Positions 45,879 to 56,558 are shown, counted from the stretch's first letter. The stretch: 64,000 nt of DNA from Sodalis glossinidius str. 'morsitans' (GCF_000010085.1 NC_007712.1:1798001-1862000); one strand, 5' to 3'. The notes: generated by a model not told the origin, from the sequence alone. A program made the numbers and translations.

Positions 45879-46051
45879 GGCTTTGTTGAATAATAGGGAA
45901 TCATGCTGTTTTGCCATACTCGTTTTGGCGGAAAATGCTTGTCACCCTAGGTGTGCCGTTTTCTTACGCGGCCTAACTGCATGATTTTACGTTGCCAGGA
46001 TCAGCAGTTGCACTGGAGGGGCAGCATAAAATCGGTTTATTCAACAAAGCC
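45879..46051. mobile_element. 173-bp miniature element with IS903-type ends
   Basis: GGCTTTGTTGAATAA at 45879 and its inverted copy ending at 46051 flank 143 bp without an ORF. ACTTGATGT before and ACTTAATGT after form a 9-bp target duplication with one mismatch. The interior does not match the two larger copies in this window, so it derives from another family member. This is a MITE-like element, probably older than the adjacent insertion. Confidence 0.75.
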
Positions 46052-46406
46052 ACTTAATGTCAGCGGCGCTCGCTATCATAAAGTATGCCCTTCCAGCCTA
46101 TTTCATCGATGCTTCCTCATACTAACAAAAATATTTTTTTAGGCAATCCGATTCCTCTTGTTTCCTGTTTCACTTCAAGTCACGGGGTGTGAACACATAC
46201 GTTTGATTTTTTTATGTGCAGCTAATTATAAAAAGTTATTATAATTCATGGGATAAACTCAACCTCATGAGGAAGGTGGGATTTGTCTTAAAATGCGTTG
46301 TGCAACTATGCTTTTGTTGCGACTACCACCGCCAGACGGTATAACAATGGATATTTAAGAAAATGATTATACTACCCGCATTGCCGGCTATGATATTTTA
46401 GCTGCG

Positions 46407-47643
46407 TTGTTTATGACAAAAACACCAAGTTGTTGTCGTGCTGGCCGTGTTATTGACTTTTTGGGATTCCGTCGTCGCAGTGCCATTTTGAATTTTGGAG
46501 AAGGACAATTAAAACTGTATTATTATAAGTCGGCTCTTGGGAATTTTGGCGATGATTTAAATGGTTGGCTATGGGAGACATTATTGCCGGGTTTTTTTGA
46601 CGAGGATGATAGCGTCAGATTCTCCGGTATTGGTACCATCATTAACACTGACATGCCCAGCGCAAAAAAATGGATAGTTTTCGGCAGCGGGATTGGTTAC
46701 GGTTACCCGCCCGCAGGTTTTGGTGACGCTGATTGGAAGATCATCTGCGTTAGGGGGCCTTTGAGCGCCCGTGTGTTGGGGCTTAACGAGAGTCAATTTA
46801 TTACCGACGGCGCGGCCTTTCTCAATACCCTGGCAGAATTCAAACCTTTAGCGGAGCACGAGCGTGCAGGGACTATTTTTATTCTCCACCACAATGCGTT
46901 AAAGCAAGGGGATTGGGAAAAAAGCTGCCAACAGGCCGGTATAACGATGGTCAGTCCGCGTGAGGAAGCGCGCGCGGTGATTCAGAAAATCCGCCATGCC
47001 AAGCTGGTCTTGGCGGATGCCATGCACGCGGCGATAATCGCCGACGCTATGCGAGTTCCCTGGGTGCCCATGGTGACGTCCTCGCAAATCAATACCTTCA
47101 ATGGCTTGACTGTACGCAAACCATTCGTTCTCCCTACATTCCCACCGTGATAGGTGCGGATTTTCTGAGCGATATTTTGAAAGCCAATGCCGTGCACTGC
47201 CCGGCGGTCCCGCAATTCAGCCGGGGACCGATGTGGAAAAAGCCGTTGTGATGTTTAAAAAGCAGCAGAAACTTTCCTCCACCAGTGAAGGTAACCGGCA
47301 TCTTAGAAAACTGATGAATCTGCGCTATAAAGTGCCTAACAAGTTAATCCGGCTGCGTGAGGATCGTCACACACGAGCCTGGAACGAGCAAAGCGTGGCC
47401 AACGTGGCGCAACGTATGCAGTTAGCGCAAAAATCCGGTGGATTTTTCAGTGACGAGGCTGTTTTTCAGCATAATCTTTCGCGACTGCTGGAAGGACTTG
47501 ACCGCGTGAAAACATTATACCCAAACAGTGATTTATCCGCGATGGCCGCCGTCCGGCGGAGTAGACGGTCAGCGGCATTGCCGCTTGGACGTGCATTGCT
47601 GACAGCCATTTCATCGCCTACGATTATGTTCATAACTGTTTAG
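46407..47643 (+). pseudogene. Polysaccharide pyruvyltransferase (ExoV-like), frameshifted
   Basis: The first frame (to 47150) contains LKLYYYKSALGNFGDDLNGW, GIGTIINTDMPSAKKWIVFG, VRGPLSARVLGL, ITDGAAFL and LADAMHAAIIADAM, matching ExoV/CsaB-type pyruvyltransferases that add ketal-linked pyruvate to exopolysaccharide. Family similarity begins at LKLYYY, where ATG is expected but TTA is present, so the start may be lost. After INTF the sequence moves through two other frames (PTVIGADFLSDILK, then the 47233-47643 frame with GGFFSDEAVFQHN). At least two frameshifts inactivate it. Confidence 0.7.
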
Positions 47644-47732
47644 TTCCCGGTCGGTTGCGGCCCGGAGAGGTCCGCGCGCTTTTGCCCGATCCGAATCCCC
47701 CATTGCGCTTTACTCACGTTAAGGTTGGTTAA
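47601..47732 (+). pseudogene. 3' remnant of an unrecognised gene before galF
   Basis: In one frame DSHFIAYDYVHNCLVPGRLR then PDPNPPLRFTHVKVG ends in TAA directly abutting the galF ATG. The sequence looks like a genuine protein C-terminus and the spacing like an operon junction. The frame is closed by TAG about 40 bp upstream, so only a tail remains. I do not recognise the protein. Confidence 0.35.
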
Positions 47733-48629
47733 ATGAAAAATCTGAAGGCCGTTATCCCTGTTGCTGGGCTGGGTATGCACCTGTTACCCGCGACCAAGGC
47801 AATCCCCAAAGAGATGTTGCCGATTGTCGATAAGCCGATGATCCAATACATTGTGGACGAATGCGCCGCCGCCGGCGTAACGGAAATCATTTTAGTCACC
47901 CACGCCTCCAAAAATTCGGTGGAAAACCACTTCGACACTACCTTTGAGCTGGAAGCTTTGCTTGAATCACGCAAAAAAAATGCGTTGCTTGAAGATGTGC
48001 AGAAAATCTGTCCTCAGGGCATGACGATCATGAATGTTCGTCAGGGAGAACCTTTAGGATTGGGGCATGCGGTATTGTCCGCCAAGCCTATTATCGGTGA
48101 TTCGCCGTTTATCGTGGTACTGCCCGATGTTTTGCTCGACGAAAGTACGTTTGACAGCCGGACGGAGAATTTGGCCGCGATGGTCAATCGTTATCGGGAA
48201 ACCGGGCATAGTCAGGTTCTGGTACAGTCTTTACCTCGCGCTGAACTGCCCAATTATTCGGTAATTAGCTGTGAAGATGACGTAAGCCGGCCCGGCGATG
48301 CCGCCCTGGTGCAATCTTTCATCGAGAAACCGCAGGATATTTCACAAATCGATTCTAATCTGGCGGCCGTAGGACGTTACGTATTGTCGGCAGAGGTGTG
48401 GCCATTGCTGGAAAAAACAGAACCTGGCGCCTGGGGACGTATTCAGCTCACGGATGCAATTGCATCACTGGTTAATCAACAGCCGGTAGACGCTGTGTAT
48501 TTAACCGGTAAAAATTTTAACTGTGGCCTCAAGTTGGGCTATATGCAGGCCTTTGTGAGCTATGGCTTGCGCAGTAAAAAAATGGGCGTCGATTTCCGTA
48601 ACGGTATTGAACGTCTTTTGGCCAAGTAA
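47733..48629 (+). CDS. galF: GalF, UDP-glucose pyrophosphorylase-like protein
   Basis: A 298-residue nucleotidyltransferase-family protein starting MKNLKAVIPVAGLGMHLLPA. The motif GLGMH (GalU has GLGTR) and GAWGRIQLTDAI identify GalF rather than GalU. E. coli GalF has little or no pyrophosphorylase activity alone and is thought to modulate GalU. galF typically marks the upstream boundary of enterobacterial O-antigen and colanic-acid loci, which fits the manC-wbd genes downstream. The frame is intact. Confidence 0.85.
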   Translation: MKNLKAVIPVAGLGMHLLPATKAIPKEMLPIVDKPMIQYIVDECAAAGVTEIILVTHASKNSVENHFDTTFELEALLESRKKNALLEDVQKICPQGMTIMNVRQGEPLGLGHAVLSAKPIIGDSPFIVVLPDVLLDESTFDSRTENLAAMVNRYRETGHSQVLVQSLPRAELPNYSVISCEDDVSRPGDAALVQSFIEKPQDISQIDSNLAAVGRYVLSAEVWPLLEKTEPGAWGRIQLTDAIASLVNQQPVDAVYLTGKNFNCGLKLGYMQAFVSYGLRSKKMGVDFRNGIERLLAK

Positions 48630-48665
48630 GACGAAGCGATGTATTTCATTTTATAAGGAGTGACA

Positions 48666-49650
48666 ATGGCTGTATTGGTCACCGGCGGGGCAGGCTATAT
48701 CGGCTCGCATACGGTTTTGGCATTGTTGGCGCGCGATGAAGAGGTCGTGGTGCTGGATAATCTCGCCAACGCTTCTGACGTTTCTCTCGACAGGTGTCTG
48801 ATTTAGCCGATAAAGACTTGATTTTCTATCAGGGCGATGTTCAGGACCCGCAGGTGTTGCAGCAAATTTTCGACGAGCATGACATCAGCGCCGTTATCCA
48901 TTTTGCCGGTCTTAAAGCGGTAGGCTAATCTACCCGGTTGCCGCTGCAATATTATCAAAATAATGTTAATGGGACCTTGGTGTTGCTCGACGAAATGCGC
49001 CGCGCAGGGGTGCATCATTTCATCTTTAGCTCTTCGGCGACTGTCTATGGCCAACATGCGCCGGTACCTCCAGCCCTTATGGCACCTCCAAAATAATGGA
49101 ATGGTTGAACAAATTCTGGCCGATTTCGCTAAAGCGGAGCCGCAATTTTCAATTATCGCGCTGTGCTATTTCAATCCTGTGGGGGCACATGAATCCGGGC
49201 TTATCGGCGAGGATCCTAATGGGATACCCAATAACCTTCTGCCTTTTATTGCCCAGGTCGCGGTCGGACGTCAGCCGTCATTGAAAATTTTCGGCGACGA
49301 CTATCCTACCGAGGATGGGACCTGCGTACGAGATTATATCCACGTAATGGATTTGGCGGAGGGCCATCTGAAAGCGATGGATAAGCTTGCCGCTAACGTT
49401 GGTTATAAGGCCTATAATCTGGGCGCGGGCGTGGGCTATTCTGTTTTGCAAATGGTTAAGGCGTTTAAAGCGTCGGGCAAAACTATACCTTATGAAGTAG
49501 CTCCGCGGCGTGACGGGGATTTGGCGGCATTCTGGGCCGATGCGACGCTGGCGCAGCGTGAACTTGGCTGGACCGCTGAGCGCGATCTCGACTGTATGAT
49601 GCGCGATACGTGGAAATGGCAAAGTCAGAATCCCAATGGCTATCGCCAGC
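48666..49650 (+). pseudogene. galE: UDP-glucose 4-epimerase GalE, multiply broken
   Basis: ATG 48666 (GGAG upstream) starts MAVLVTGGAGYIGSHTVLAL, with the NAD-binding GGAGYIG. Frame shifts occur near 48795 and at about 49070, and TAA replaces a sense codon in HFAGLKAVG*. The C-terminal frame is long and clear: PVGAHESGLIGEDPNGIPNN, DYPTEDGTCVRDYIHVMDLA, YNLGAGVGYSVLQM and DTWKWQSQNPNGYRQ. The YxxxK catalytic region (VESxPxxPxSPYGKSK in relatives) is lost in the shifted part. The normal stop is also lost, so the frame runs through the terminator to 49838. UDP-galactose formation by this gene is not possible. Confidence 0.88.
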
Positions 49651-49667
49651 CCTGGGGTACTTTGCAA

Positions 49668-49694
49668 ACCCATCCTGACCGGATGGGTTTTTTT
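49668..49694 (+). terminator. Terminator of the ancestral galF-galE unit
   Basis: ACCCATCC-TGACC-GGATGGGT followed by a T-run. It now lies inside the extended galE frame, showing that the original stop lay upstream of it. Confidence 0.8.
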
Positions 49695-51122
49695 CTGGTG
49701 CCGGCAGAGGTATCGGCAATACGCTCTAACCACCAAGTTTTCACCGATGGCAGGCAAGCCATCCATACGCTCCAGGCAGACAACGTCACCCGTGAGCAAA
49801 AATTTCTTCACAATTATTTAATAATCGCCGTTTGCTAACGCAGAATCTCCTCCTATATTCTATTAAAGAAACGCATTAGACGGTGTAAGTGGCATTTATT
49901 TTATTGTGGCAATGAACGGGATATTGAGGTGATAGCATTTTGTTTTTTACTCGTGCAGAGAGTAAGGAAGCCGCTATCACCGTTGTTAAGTATTTCGCTG
50001 AGCGTGTTTGATGACAAATGTGTTGTCGCGCCTGACGGACTACGTCTATAAATATATTTGGACCGGGATGATATGAACAAAGAAAGTCCTTCGCGAACGA
50101 TTGTAATAACCACCGCGCTGTTCGCTGCATTATGCGGACTCTACCTGCTGGCCTGGGGTATTTGGCTGGCCTCTCTGGGCGGCTCGCTCTATTACATCAT
50201 AACCGGCGTATTGATGTTGGCCGTCGCCTGGCTGCTGGTTCGTCGTTCGGGTGCGGCGTTATGGCTATATGCGCTGGTGCTCATCGGTTCGATGATTTGG
50301 GCCGTCTGGGAAGTCGGATTTGACTTCTGGGCGCTCACTCCACGTTGTGATGTCCTGGTTTTCCTTGGCATCTGGTTATTACTGCCGTTTGTTTATCGGG
50401 GGATCATCCGCCGGCTGCCGCAGGCGCGCGCTGCGCTGGCTGTAAGTCTGCTGCTATCCGGTGTCGTGCTGTTGGTGAAGATAGCGCAAGATCCGCAGGA
50501 CATCAGCGGTAACCTTAACACCGCCATTGCCGATGCGTCGGCGGACGCCTCTTCGATACCCGCCGGGGATTGGCCAGCCTATGGCCGCACACAGGTAGGT
50601 GAACAGCTACTGCAGCAGATTAACGATAAAAATGTTGGCCAACTGAAAGAAGCCTGGCGTTTTCGCACGGGGGATATGAAGGGCCCTAATGATCCCACCG
50701 AAATTACCGATGAAGTGACGCCGATTAAAATACGCGACACTCTTTATCTCTGTTCACCGCATCAGATTTTGTTTGCCCTTGATGCGGCGACCGGTAAAGA
50801 GAAGTGGCGATTTGATCCGCAACTTAAACCGGACCCGACTTTTCAGCATGTAACGTGTCGCGGGGGTGGTAACGGATAACTATTTCAATCATGAACCTTC
50901 AGGGGTGATACGCGGCTTTGATGTGGTCACCGGCGCGCTATTGTGGGCGTTCGATCCCGGTAATGCCGAGCCGAACGCCATCCCGGCCGACGGAAGAATT
51001 ATGTTTCCAATTCCCCCAATTCCTGGGCGCCTGCTGCCTATGACCCTCAGTTGGATATCATCTATCTGCCGATAGGCGTCGCCACGCCCGATATCTGGGG
51101 CGGCAATCGTACGCCTGAGATG

Positions 51123-51825
51123 GGCTTTGTTGAATAAATATAACTTTTAGGTGATTGTCTGCTCAGATCACTACCGTCATTTCAACATCTGCACTCCATG
51201 GCAAAGCAAAAGTTTAAAATAACCAACTGGTCCACTTACAACAAAGCTCTCAAGCAGCGCGGGGCTCTGACGATATGGCTGGATGAGTCGGCAATTGTTG
51301 CATGGGCGGAAAAAACAACGCCTGAACGGCGTGGCCGGCCACTTCACTACACAGATATGGCTATCACCACTGTTCTGATGATGAAACGCGTGTTTGGCCT
51401 TTCGTTAAGGGCTTTACAGGGCTTCGTTGACGCCATTTTTAAACTGATGGTGCTGCTGCTAAGATGCCCAGACTACTCGCTGATCAGCAAGCGAGCAAAG
51501 ACAGTTAAGATCAGCATAAAAACGCCGACCCGTGGTGAAATCTCACCTTTAGTCATTGACGGAACCGGCCTGAAGGTCTTTGGCGAAGGCGAATGGAAAG
51601 TCCGACAGCATGGTGCCGACAGACGGAGGGTGTGGCGTAAGCTGCATATGGCCGCAGACAGTGTAACGCATGAGATTATCTGTGCTGACTTATCGCTCAG
51701 CGGTACGACGGATACTCAGGCCCTACCAGCTCTGATAAACCAGACCCTGCGGAAAATCAGGGAAGCGTTGGCTGATGGCGCTTACGATACCCGCTACTGT
51801 CATGATGCTCTGCTGAGGAAGAAAA
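51123..51825 (+). mobile_element. IS903-type element, right end deleted, within gcd
   Basis: The left end GGCTTTGTTGAATAAATATAA begins at 51123 and the transposase starts at 51198 (MAKQKFKITNWSTYNKALKQ). This copy keeps the first half intact, with LVIDGTGLKVFGEGEWK, and is nearly identical to the copy at 44.7 kb. Identity stops at GAGGAAGAAAA (51825), where gcd sequence follows. About 350 bp of the IS and an adjoining piece of gcd are gone, as expected from an adjacent deletion. The join is in frame, giving a 493-codon transposase-Gcd chimera (51198-52679) that is surely an artefact. Confidence 0.85.
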
Positions 51826-52122
51826 CCGGTACACCGATAGTGCCGGCGCCGACGCAGCCTTTCTTCGATTTGACCTTCCGGCCGAGAAAGGATTTGACCG
51901 GTGCCGATATGTGGGGTGCGACCATGTTCGATCAGCTGGTGTGCCAGGTAATGTTCCACAAGCTGCGCTATGAGGGCATCTTTACGCCGCCTTCGGAACA
52001 AGGAACGTTGGTTTTCCCGGTTAACCTCGGCATGTTTGAGTGGGGCGGCGGGGTGGCGGTGGATCCGCAGCGCCAGGTGATGATCGCCAATCCCATGGAG
52101 TTGCCTTTTGTGTCGCGGTTAA

Positions 52123-52152
52123 AGCGTCATTTTGTTAAGCGCTTTGACCATC
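52123..52152 (-). mobile_element. 30-bp inverted IS903-type scar inside gcd
   Basis: These 30 bp are the exact reverse complement of 45374-45403 in the transposase gene (encoding MVKALNKMTL). Neighbouring bases are weakly similar. In Gcd the insert lies between PFVSRL and NPIEPEKGK, where relatives have only a few residues. It keeps the frame. Confidence 0.75.
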
Positions 52153-52754
52153 GCCATTTACCTCGCAGCGCCAACAACCCGATAGAGCCTGAAAAGGGCA
52201 AGAGCAGCAGCTCCGGCTCCGAAGCGGGTCTGCAACCCCAATACGGGGTTCCCTATGGCGTGACACTGGAAGCCTTCTTGTCGCCCTTTGGCTTACCCTG
52301 CAAGCAGCCCGCTTGGGGATATATCGCCGGCGTGGACCTGAAAACCCACACTATTGCCTGGAAGCATCACATTGGAACCGTACGCGACAGTTCACCGCTG
52401 CCGCTGCCCTTCAAAATGGGCATGCCGATGCTGGGCGGACCGATTGCGACCGCCGGTAACGTGATGTTTATCACCGGGACGGCCGATAATTATATTCGTG
52501 CGTTTGACGTTACCAGCGGTAAACCGCTATGGCAGGGCCGTTTGCCTGCCGGCGGCCAGTCCACGCCAATGACCTATGAGGTTAACGGCAAGCAATATGT
52601 CGTAACCGCTGCGGGCGGGACACGGTTCGTTCGGCACCAAGTTGGGAGATTACATCATTGCCTACGCGCTGCCCGATGAGCATGCATCGTCAGCGAAATA
52701 AATTGATAGCGGGCGGATGAGAAATCACTGGCAGCATCAGTCAGTGAACACATG

Positions 52755-52784
52755 AGGGCCGATAGCGATATCGGCCCTTTTTTT
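52755..52784 (+). terminator. Strong terminator after gcd
   Basis: AGGGCCGATA-GCGA-TATCGGCCCT, a 10-bp perfect stem, then a run of T. It is 54 bp after the ancestral gcd stop. Confidence 0.9.
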
Positions 52785-53403
52785 GTCACTGAACGAGGAA
52801 AGCGCCCAGACCACGAGGCAGCCATAAAGACCCTCTCGCCGGGCATCCGGTGCTGGTCTGGCACGCCGGCCCCGGTATCACATAAGGAAACGGCGGGCAA
52901 AATGGGTTGCCGGAAGCGCTCGCGCTACGGCGGTCGTTTAACCGGGCCAAGTACCGCGAGTCCCACAGCGTGTGGGGACAGGTTGCAAAAATCGCTGCAG
53001 CGAACAGGATGCGATCTGCGGGCGCCCTACGTTCTTTTCCCTATGGTTTATAGTTAATTCTAATGAGGAATTAGCGGCATATGCCGGGTAGACGGCGTTT
53101 CGAACACGGTGAGGGGGCCACGGACCGCCTTTTACTGCAACGCGCCGCGCAAGACAGGGTAGGTCAGCGCAGCGCGCAAGGAGAATTTTACGCGTATGGA
53201 CATGCCGTACGGCTTGGCCGTAATGGTACGGGCAATTGATCGTGACGATGTGCAAGTGTATGCTAAGGATAATTTTTTTTACCGTAACTCTTTTGGCTTG
53301 CCTCAAAGATGAAAGGAGATGCTCTGTTAATGCTTGCACTCCATCCCAAACGAGATGTCTGTAGCGGGAGCGCACTTTTCATCCTATGGCGAAAAGGACA
53401 TGT
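52785..53403. other. Spacer and probable promoter region upstream of manC
   Basis: About 600 bp without a recognisable gene. Frames on both strands are short or unlike any family. I looked for a JUMPstart/ops element typical of polysaccharide operons and did not find a convincing one. The O-antigen operon promoter presumably lies in the AT-rich last 150 bp. Confidence 0.4.
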
Positions 53404-54819
53404 ATGTTGCTTCCCGTAATTATGGCCGGTGGAACCGGCAGCCGTCTGTGGCCGATGTCGCGTGAGCTCTATCCCAAGCAGTTTCTTACCCTGCACGGCG
53501 ATCATTCGATGCTGCAGGAAACGGTGCTGCGTCTTGAGGGGCTCGATACCCGTCAGCCGCTGGTTATCTGTAATGAGGAACACCGGTTTTTGGTGGCGGA
53601 ACAGCTGTGCCAAATCGACAGATTGTCGCAAAATATCATCCTGGAACCCGTAGGCCGCAATACCGCTCCGGCCATTGCGCTGGCTGCCTTGAGCGCGATC
53701 GTGGACGGCGATGATCCGCTGCTGCTGGTATTGGCCGCCGACCATGTTATTGAGGATGAGAAAGCGTTTCATCGCGCTATTATGCAGGCGCTACCTTATG
53801 CCCGCAGCGGCAATTTAGTGACGTTCGGCATCGTGCCTAGCGCGCTAGAGACGGGTTACGGTTATATCCAGCGTGGCGCGGCCCAGAAGGATGCGGCGGT
53901 TTTTCAGGTTTATCGCTTCGTGGAGAAACCGGATCGGGCTACGGCTGAGGGGTATATCGCCAGCGGCGAGTATTACTGGAACAGCGGTATGTTTTTGTTC
54001 CGCGCCAAGAAATACCTCAGCGAGCTCGGTAAATTTCGCCCGGATATCCTGGCTGCCTGCGAAAAGGCCATTGAATCGCCTCAGGCGGACAGTAACCAGG
54101 AATTTATCCGTGTCGATAAAGATGAATTTATCACCTGTCCCGATGACTCGGTGGATTATGCGGTGATGGAAAAAACCGCCGACGCTATGGTGGTACCGCT
54201 AGATGCGGGCTGGAGCGATGTGGGTTCCTGGTCGGCGCTATGGGAAGTCAATCACAAGGACGACAGGCAGAATGCTCTGACGGGCGATGTTTTTCTCCAT
54301 AACACCGCCAACTGTTATATCAATACCGATGAAAAAATGGTGGCGGCTATTGGCGTAACTAACCTGGTGATAGTGAACACCAAGGACGCGGTGCTCGTTG
54401 TCGATAAAGATAAGGTGCAGGACGTCAAGAAAGTGGTGGAATACCTGAAGAACAACGCCCGCAGCGAATATCGCCGCCATCGTGAATCCTACCGACCCTG
54501 GGGGCGCAACGACACGGTGGTCAATGAAGCCCGCTATAACGTCAATCGCATCACCGTCAAACCGGGTGGGATGTTCTCGCTCCAGATGCACCACCACCGC
54601 ATTGAGCACTGGGTTGTCCTGTCTGGCACGGCGCGGGTGACGGTAGAGGACAAGTCTTTTTTGCTGACCGAGAACCAGTCCACTTTTATACCGGTCGGAT
54701 CGGTGCACAGTTTGGAAAATCCGGGAAAAATCCCTCTGGAGTTGTTGGAGATACAATCGGGATCCTATCTTGGAGAGGACGATATCATCCGTTTACAAGA
54801 TCCTTACGGCCGCTGTTGA
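53404..54819 (+). CDS. manC: Mannose-1-phosphate guanylyltransferase ManC
   Basis: A bifunctional-type sugar nucleotidyltransferase with the activation motif AGGTGSRLWPMSRELYPKQF, LEPVGRNTAPAIALAAL, FVEKPDRATAEGYI and a C-terminal cupin (MFSLQMHHHRIEHWVVLSGT). It makes GDP-mannose from mannose-1-phosphate and GTP. The ATG at 53404 is preferred because AAAGGACATGT precedes it. An ATG six codons upstream (53386) is an alternative, giving 471 or 477 residues. It is the first gene of the O-antigen locus and intact. Confidence 0.92.
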   Translation: MLLPVIMAGGTGSRLWPMSRELYPKQFLTLHGDHSMLQETVLRLEGLDTRQPLVICNEEHRFLVAEQLCQIDRLSQNIILEPVGRNTAPAIALAALSAIVDGDDPLLLVLAADHVIEDEKAFHRAIMQALPYARSGNLVTFGIVPSALETGYGYIQRGAAQKDAAVFQVYRFVEKPDRATAEGYIASGEYYWNSGMFLFRAKKYLSELGKFRPDILAACEKAIESPQADSNQEFIRVDKDEFITCPDDSVDYAVMEKTADAMVVPLDAGWSDVGSWSALWEVNHKDDRQNALTGDVFLHNTANCYINTDEKMVAAIGVTNLVIVNTKDAVLVVDKDKVQDVKKVVEYLKNNARSEYRRHRESYRPWGRNDTVVNEARYNVNRITVKPGGMFSLQMHHHRIEHWVVLSGTARVTVEDKSFLLTENQSTFIPVGSVHSLENPGKIPLELLEIQSGSYLGEDDIIRLQDPYGRC

Positions 54820-55184
54820 TAACCGGCGGTACGGCATCCGGCTGATTTCAGGATTAATCTGCTGTCTGGCCGGGCCGCGCTGCTATACCCTTGCGCCTGC
54901 GTTGCAGTAAGGTTGATGGCGATGAAATGGTGTTCAGAAGAGCAATGCCATTTTTCCTTTATGCATGACGATGCGGTTTTCTTACCGTTGACCTCCACGG
55001 GAGTAGGCTGGCGCCGTCCCGTCACCTGGAACAGGGCGGGCAGGGCGATAAGCGCTGGGACGGGAGATGACGGCCGCGAAGGTGCCGTCTCGCAGACAGC
55101 GCGAAATCCCATCTGGTTCCACTATCGCGGTAGATGATAGAATTACATTAACGGTGCTGCTGTCGTAAACATTTTGAGGAAAAC
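54820..55184. other. Spacer between manC and manB
   Basis: A 365-bp gap within what is usually a tight operon. It contains one short frame (54913-55137) without a recognisable product and no obvious IS end. It may be the remnant of a deleted gene or hold an internal promoter for manB. Confidence 0.35.
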
Positions 55185-56558
55185 ATGGCTGTTTTATCCT
55201 GTTTTAAGGCCTATGACATACGGGGAAAATTGGGCGTTGAGCTCAATGAAGATATTGCTTACCGCATCGGTCGCGCCTACGGCGAGCTACTCAAGCCGCG
55301 CAGTATGGTGGTCGGCGGCGATGTGCGTCTAACCAGCGAGGGGTTAAAACAGGCCCTGGCGCGCGGGCTGAACGACGCCGGCGCTGACGTGCTGGATATT
55401 GGCATGAGCGGCACGGAAGAAATTTATTTCTCCACCTCGCATCTGGGCGTGGACGGGGGTATTGAAGTGACGGCCAGCCATAATCCGATGGATTATAACG
55501 GTATGAAGCTGGTGCGCGAGCAGTCCCGACCCATCAGCGGCGATACCGGCCTGCGCGACATCCAGCGTCTGGCCGAGGAGAACGCTTTCGGACCGGTGGC
55601 GCGCGTGCGGGGCACATTGCGCCGCGTCGACGTATTGTCGGCTTATGTCGATCATCTGCTGGGATTCATTGACCTTGCCCGATTTCGTCGGCCGATGACG
55701 CTGGTCATCAACTCGGGCAATGGCGCTGCCGGGCATGTGGTGGACGCAATCGAAGCGCGTTTTCAAGCCGCTGGTGCGCCGGTGACCTTCGTCAAGGTGC
55801 ATCATCAGCCGGACGGCAATTTTCCCAACGGTATTCCTAATCCGCTGCTGCCGGAATGTCGCCAGGATACCACCCTCGCCGTGCAGACCGCCGGCGCCGA
55901 TATAGGTATTGCTTTCGACGGCGATTTTGATCGTTGCTTTTTATTCGATGAGGAAGGTGGCTTTGTTGAAGGCTACTACATCGTTGGCCTATTGGCTGAA
56001 GCCTTTTTGCAAAAGCATCCCGACAGCAAAATTATTCACGATCCCCGTTTGACCTGGAACACCGAGGACATTGTTAGTCGTTCTGGTGGTACGCCGGTAA
56101 TGTCAAAGACCGGTCATGCGTTTATCAAAGAGCGGATGCGCGCGGAAAACGCCATTTACGGCGGAGAAATGAGCGCCCATCACTATTTCCGTGATTTTTT
56201 TTATTGCGACAGCGGGATGATTCCGTGGCTGCTGGTGGCCGAGCTGATGGCGGTGCGAGGGCAGTCCCTGAGCCAACTGGTGGGCGAGCGGATGCGTGCC
56301 TATCCGGCGTCGGGGGAAATTAATCGCACATTACGCGATGCCGGGGCTGCGCTGGCACGTATCAAAGCGCATTATGCGGCGGCTGCCGTCGAGATAGATA
56401 CGACGGATGGCCTGAGTCTGTCGTTTGCCGATTGGCGTTTTAATGTTCGCAGTTCTAATACCGAACCGGTCGTCCGCTTGAATGTGGAATCCAGAGGAAA
56501 TGCCGGTCTCATGGAAGAAAAAACGCGCGAAATTCTTGCCTTGATGGATAGTAATTAA
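55185..56558 (+). CDS. manB: Phosphomannomutase ManB
   Basis: A 457-residue enzyme with CFKAYDIRGKLGVELNEDIA, the phosphoserine loop VTASHNPMDYNGMK, metal loop AFDGDFDRCFLFDEEG and the phosphate-binding FNVRSSNTEPVVRLNVES. It converts mannose-6-phosphate to mannose-1-phosphate for ManC. An AGGAAAAC site precedes the ATG. Its stop overlaps the wzm start (TAATG). Intact. Confidence 0.93.
   Translation: MAVLSCFKAYDIRGKLGVELNEDIAYRIGRAYGELLKPRSMVVGGDVRLTSEGLKQALARGLNDAGADVLDIGMSGTEEIYFSTSHLGVDGGIEVTASHNPMDYNGMKLVREQSRPISGDTGLRDIQRLAEENAFGPVARVRGTLRRVDVLSAYVDHLLGFIDLARFRRPMTLVINSGNGAAGHVVDAIEARFQAAGAPVTFVKVHHQPDGNFPNGIPNPLLPECRQDTTLAVQTAGADIGIAFDGDFDRCFLFDEEGGFVEGYYIVGLLAEAFLQKHPDSKIIHDPRLTWNTEDIVSRSGGTPVMSKTGHAFIKERMRAENAIYGGEMSAHHYFRDFFYCDSGMIPWLLVAELMAVRGQSLSQLVGERMRAYPASGEINRTLRDAGAALARIKAHYAAAAVEIDTTDGLSLSFADWRFNVRSSNTEPVVRLNVESRGNAGLMEEKTREILALMDSN

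Larger units (their letters stand above)
50073..52701 (+). pseudogene. gcd: Quinoprotein glucose dehydrogenase Gcd, broken by IS and frameshifts
   Basis: The N-terminal membrane domain (MNKESPSRTIVITTALFAAL, five helices) and start of the PQQ propeller (GDWPAYGRTQVGEQLLQQIN) are clear. Frame shifts follow at about 50870 and 51010, and at 51122 an IS remnant replaces part of the propeller. Gcd sequence resumes at TGTPIVPAP and TQPFFDLTFRP, carries a small foreign insert after PFVSRL, and continues QPQYGVPYGVTLEAFLSPFG. After a last frameshift near 52620 it ends LGDYIIAYALPDEHASSAK at 52701. E. coli Gcd (796 residues) oxidises periplasmic glucose to gluconolactone. This copy cannot. Confidence 0.9.

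Noticed and set aside
51198..52679. 493-codon transposase-glucose dehydrogenase fusion as a novel protein
   Set aside because: The join is an IS-adjacent deletion within an already frameshifted gcd. The first half lacks the transposase C-terminus and the second lacks propeller blades and contains an IS scar.
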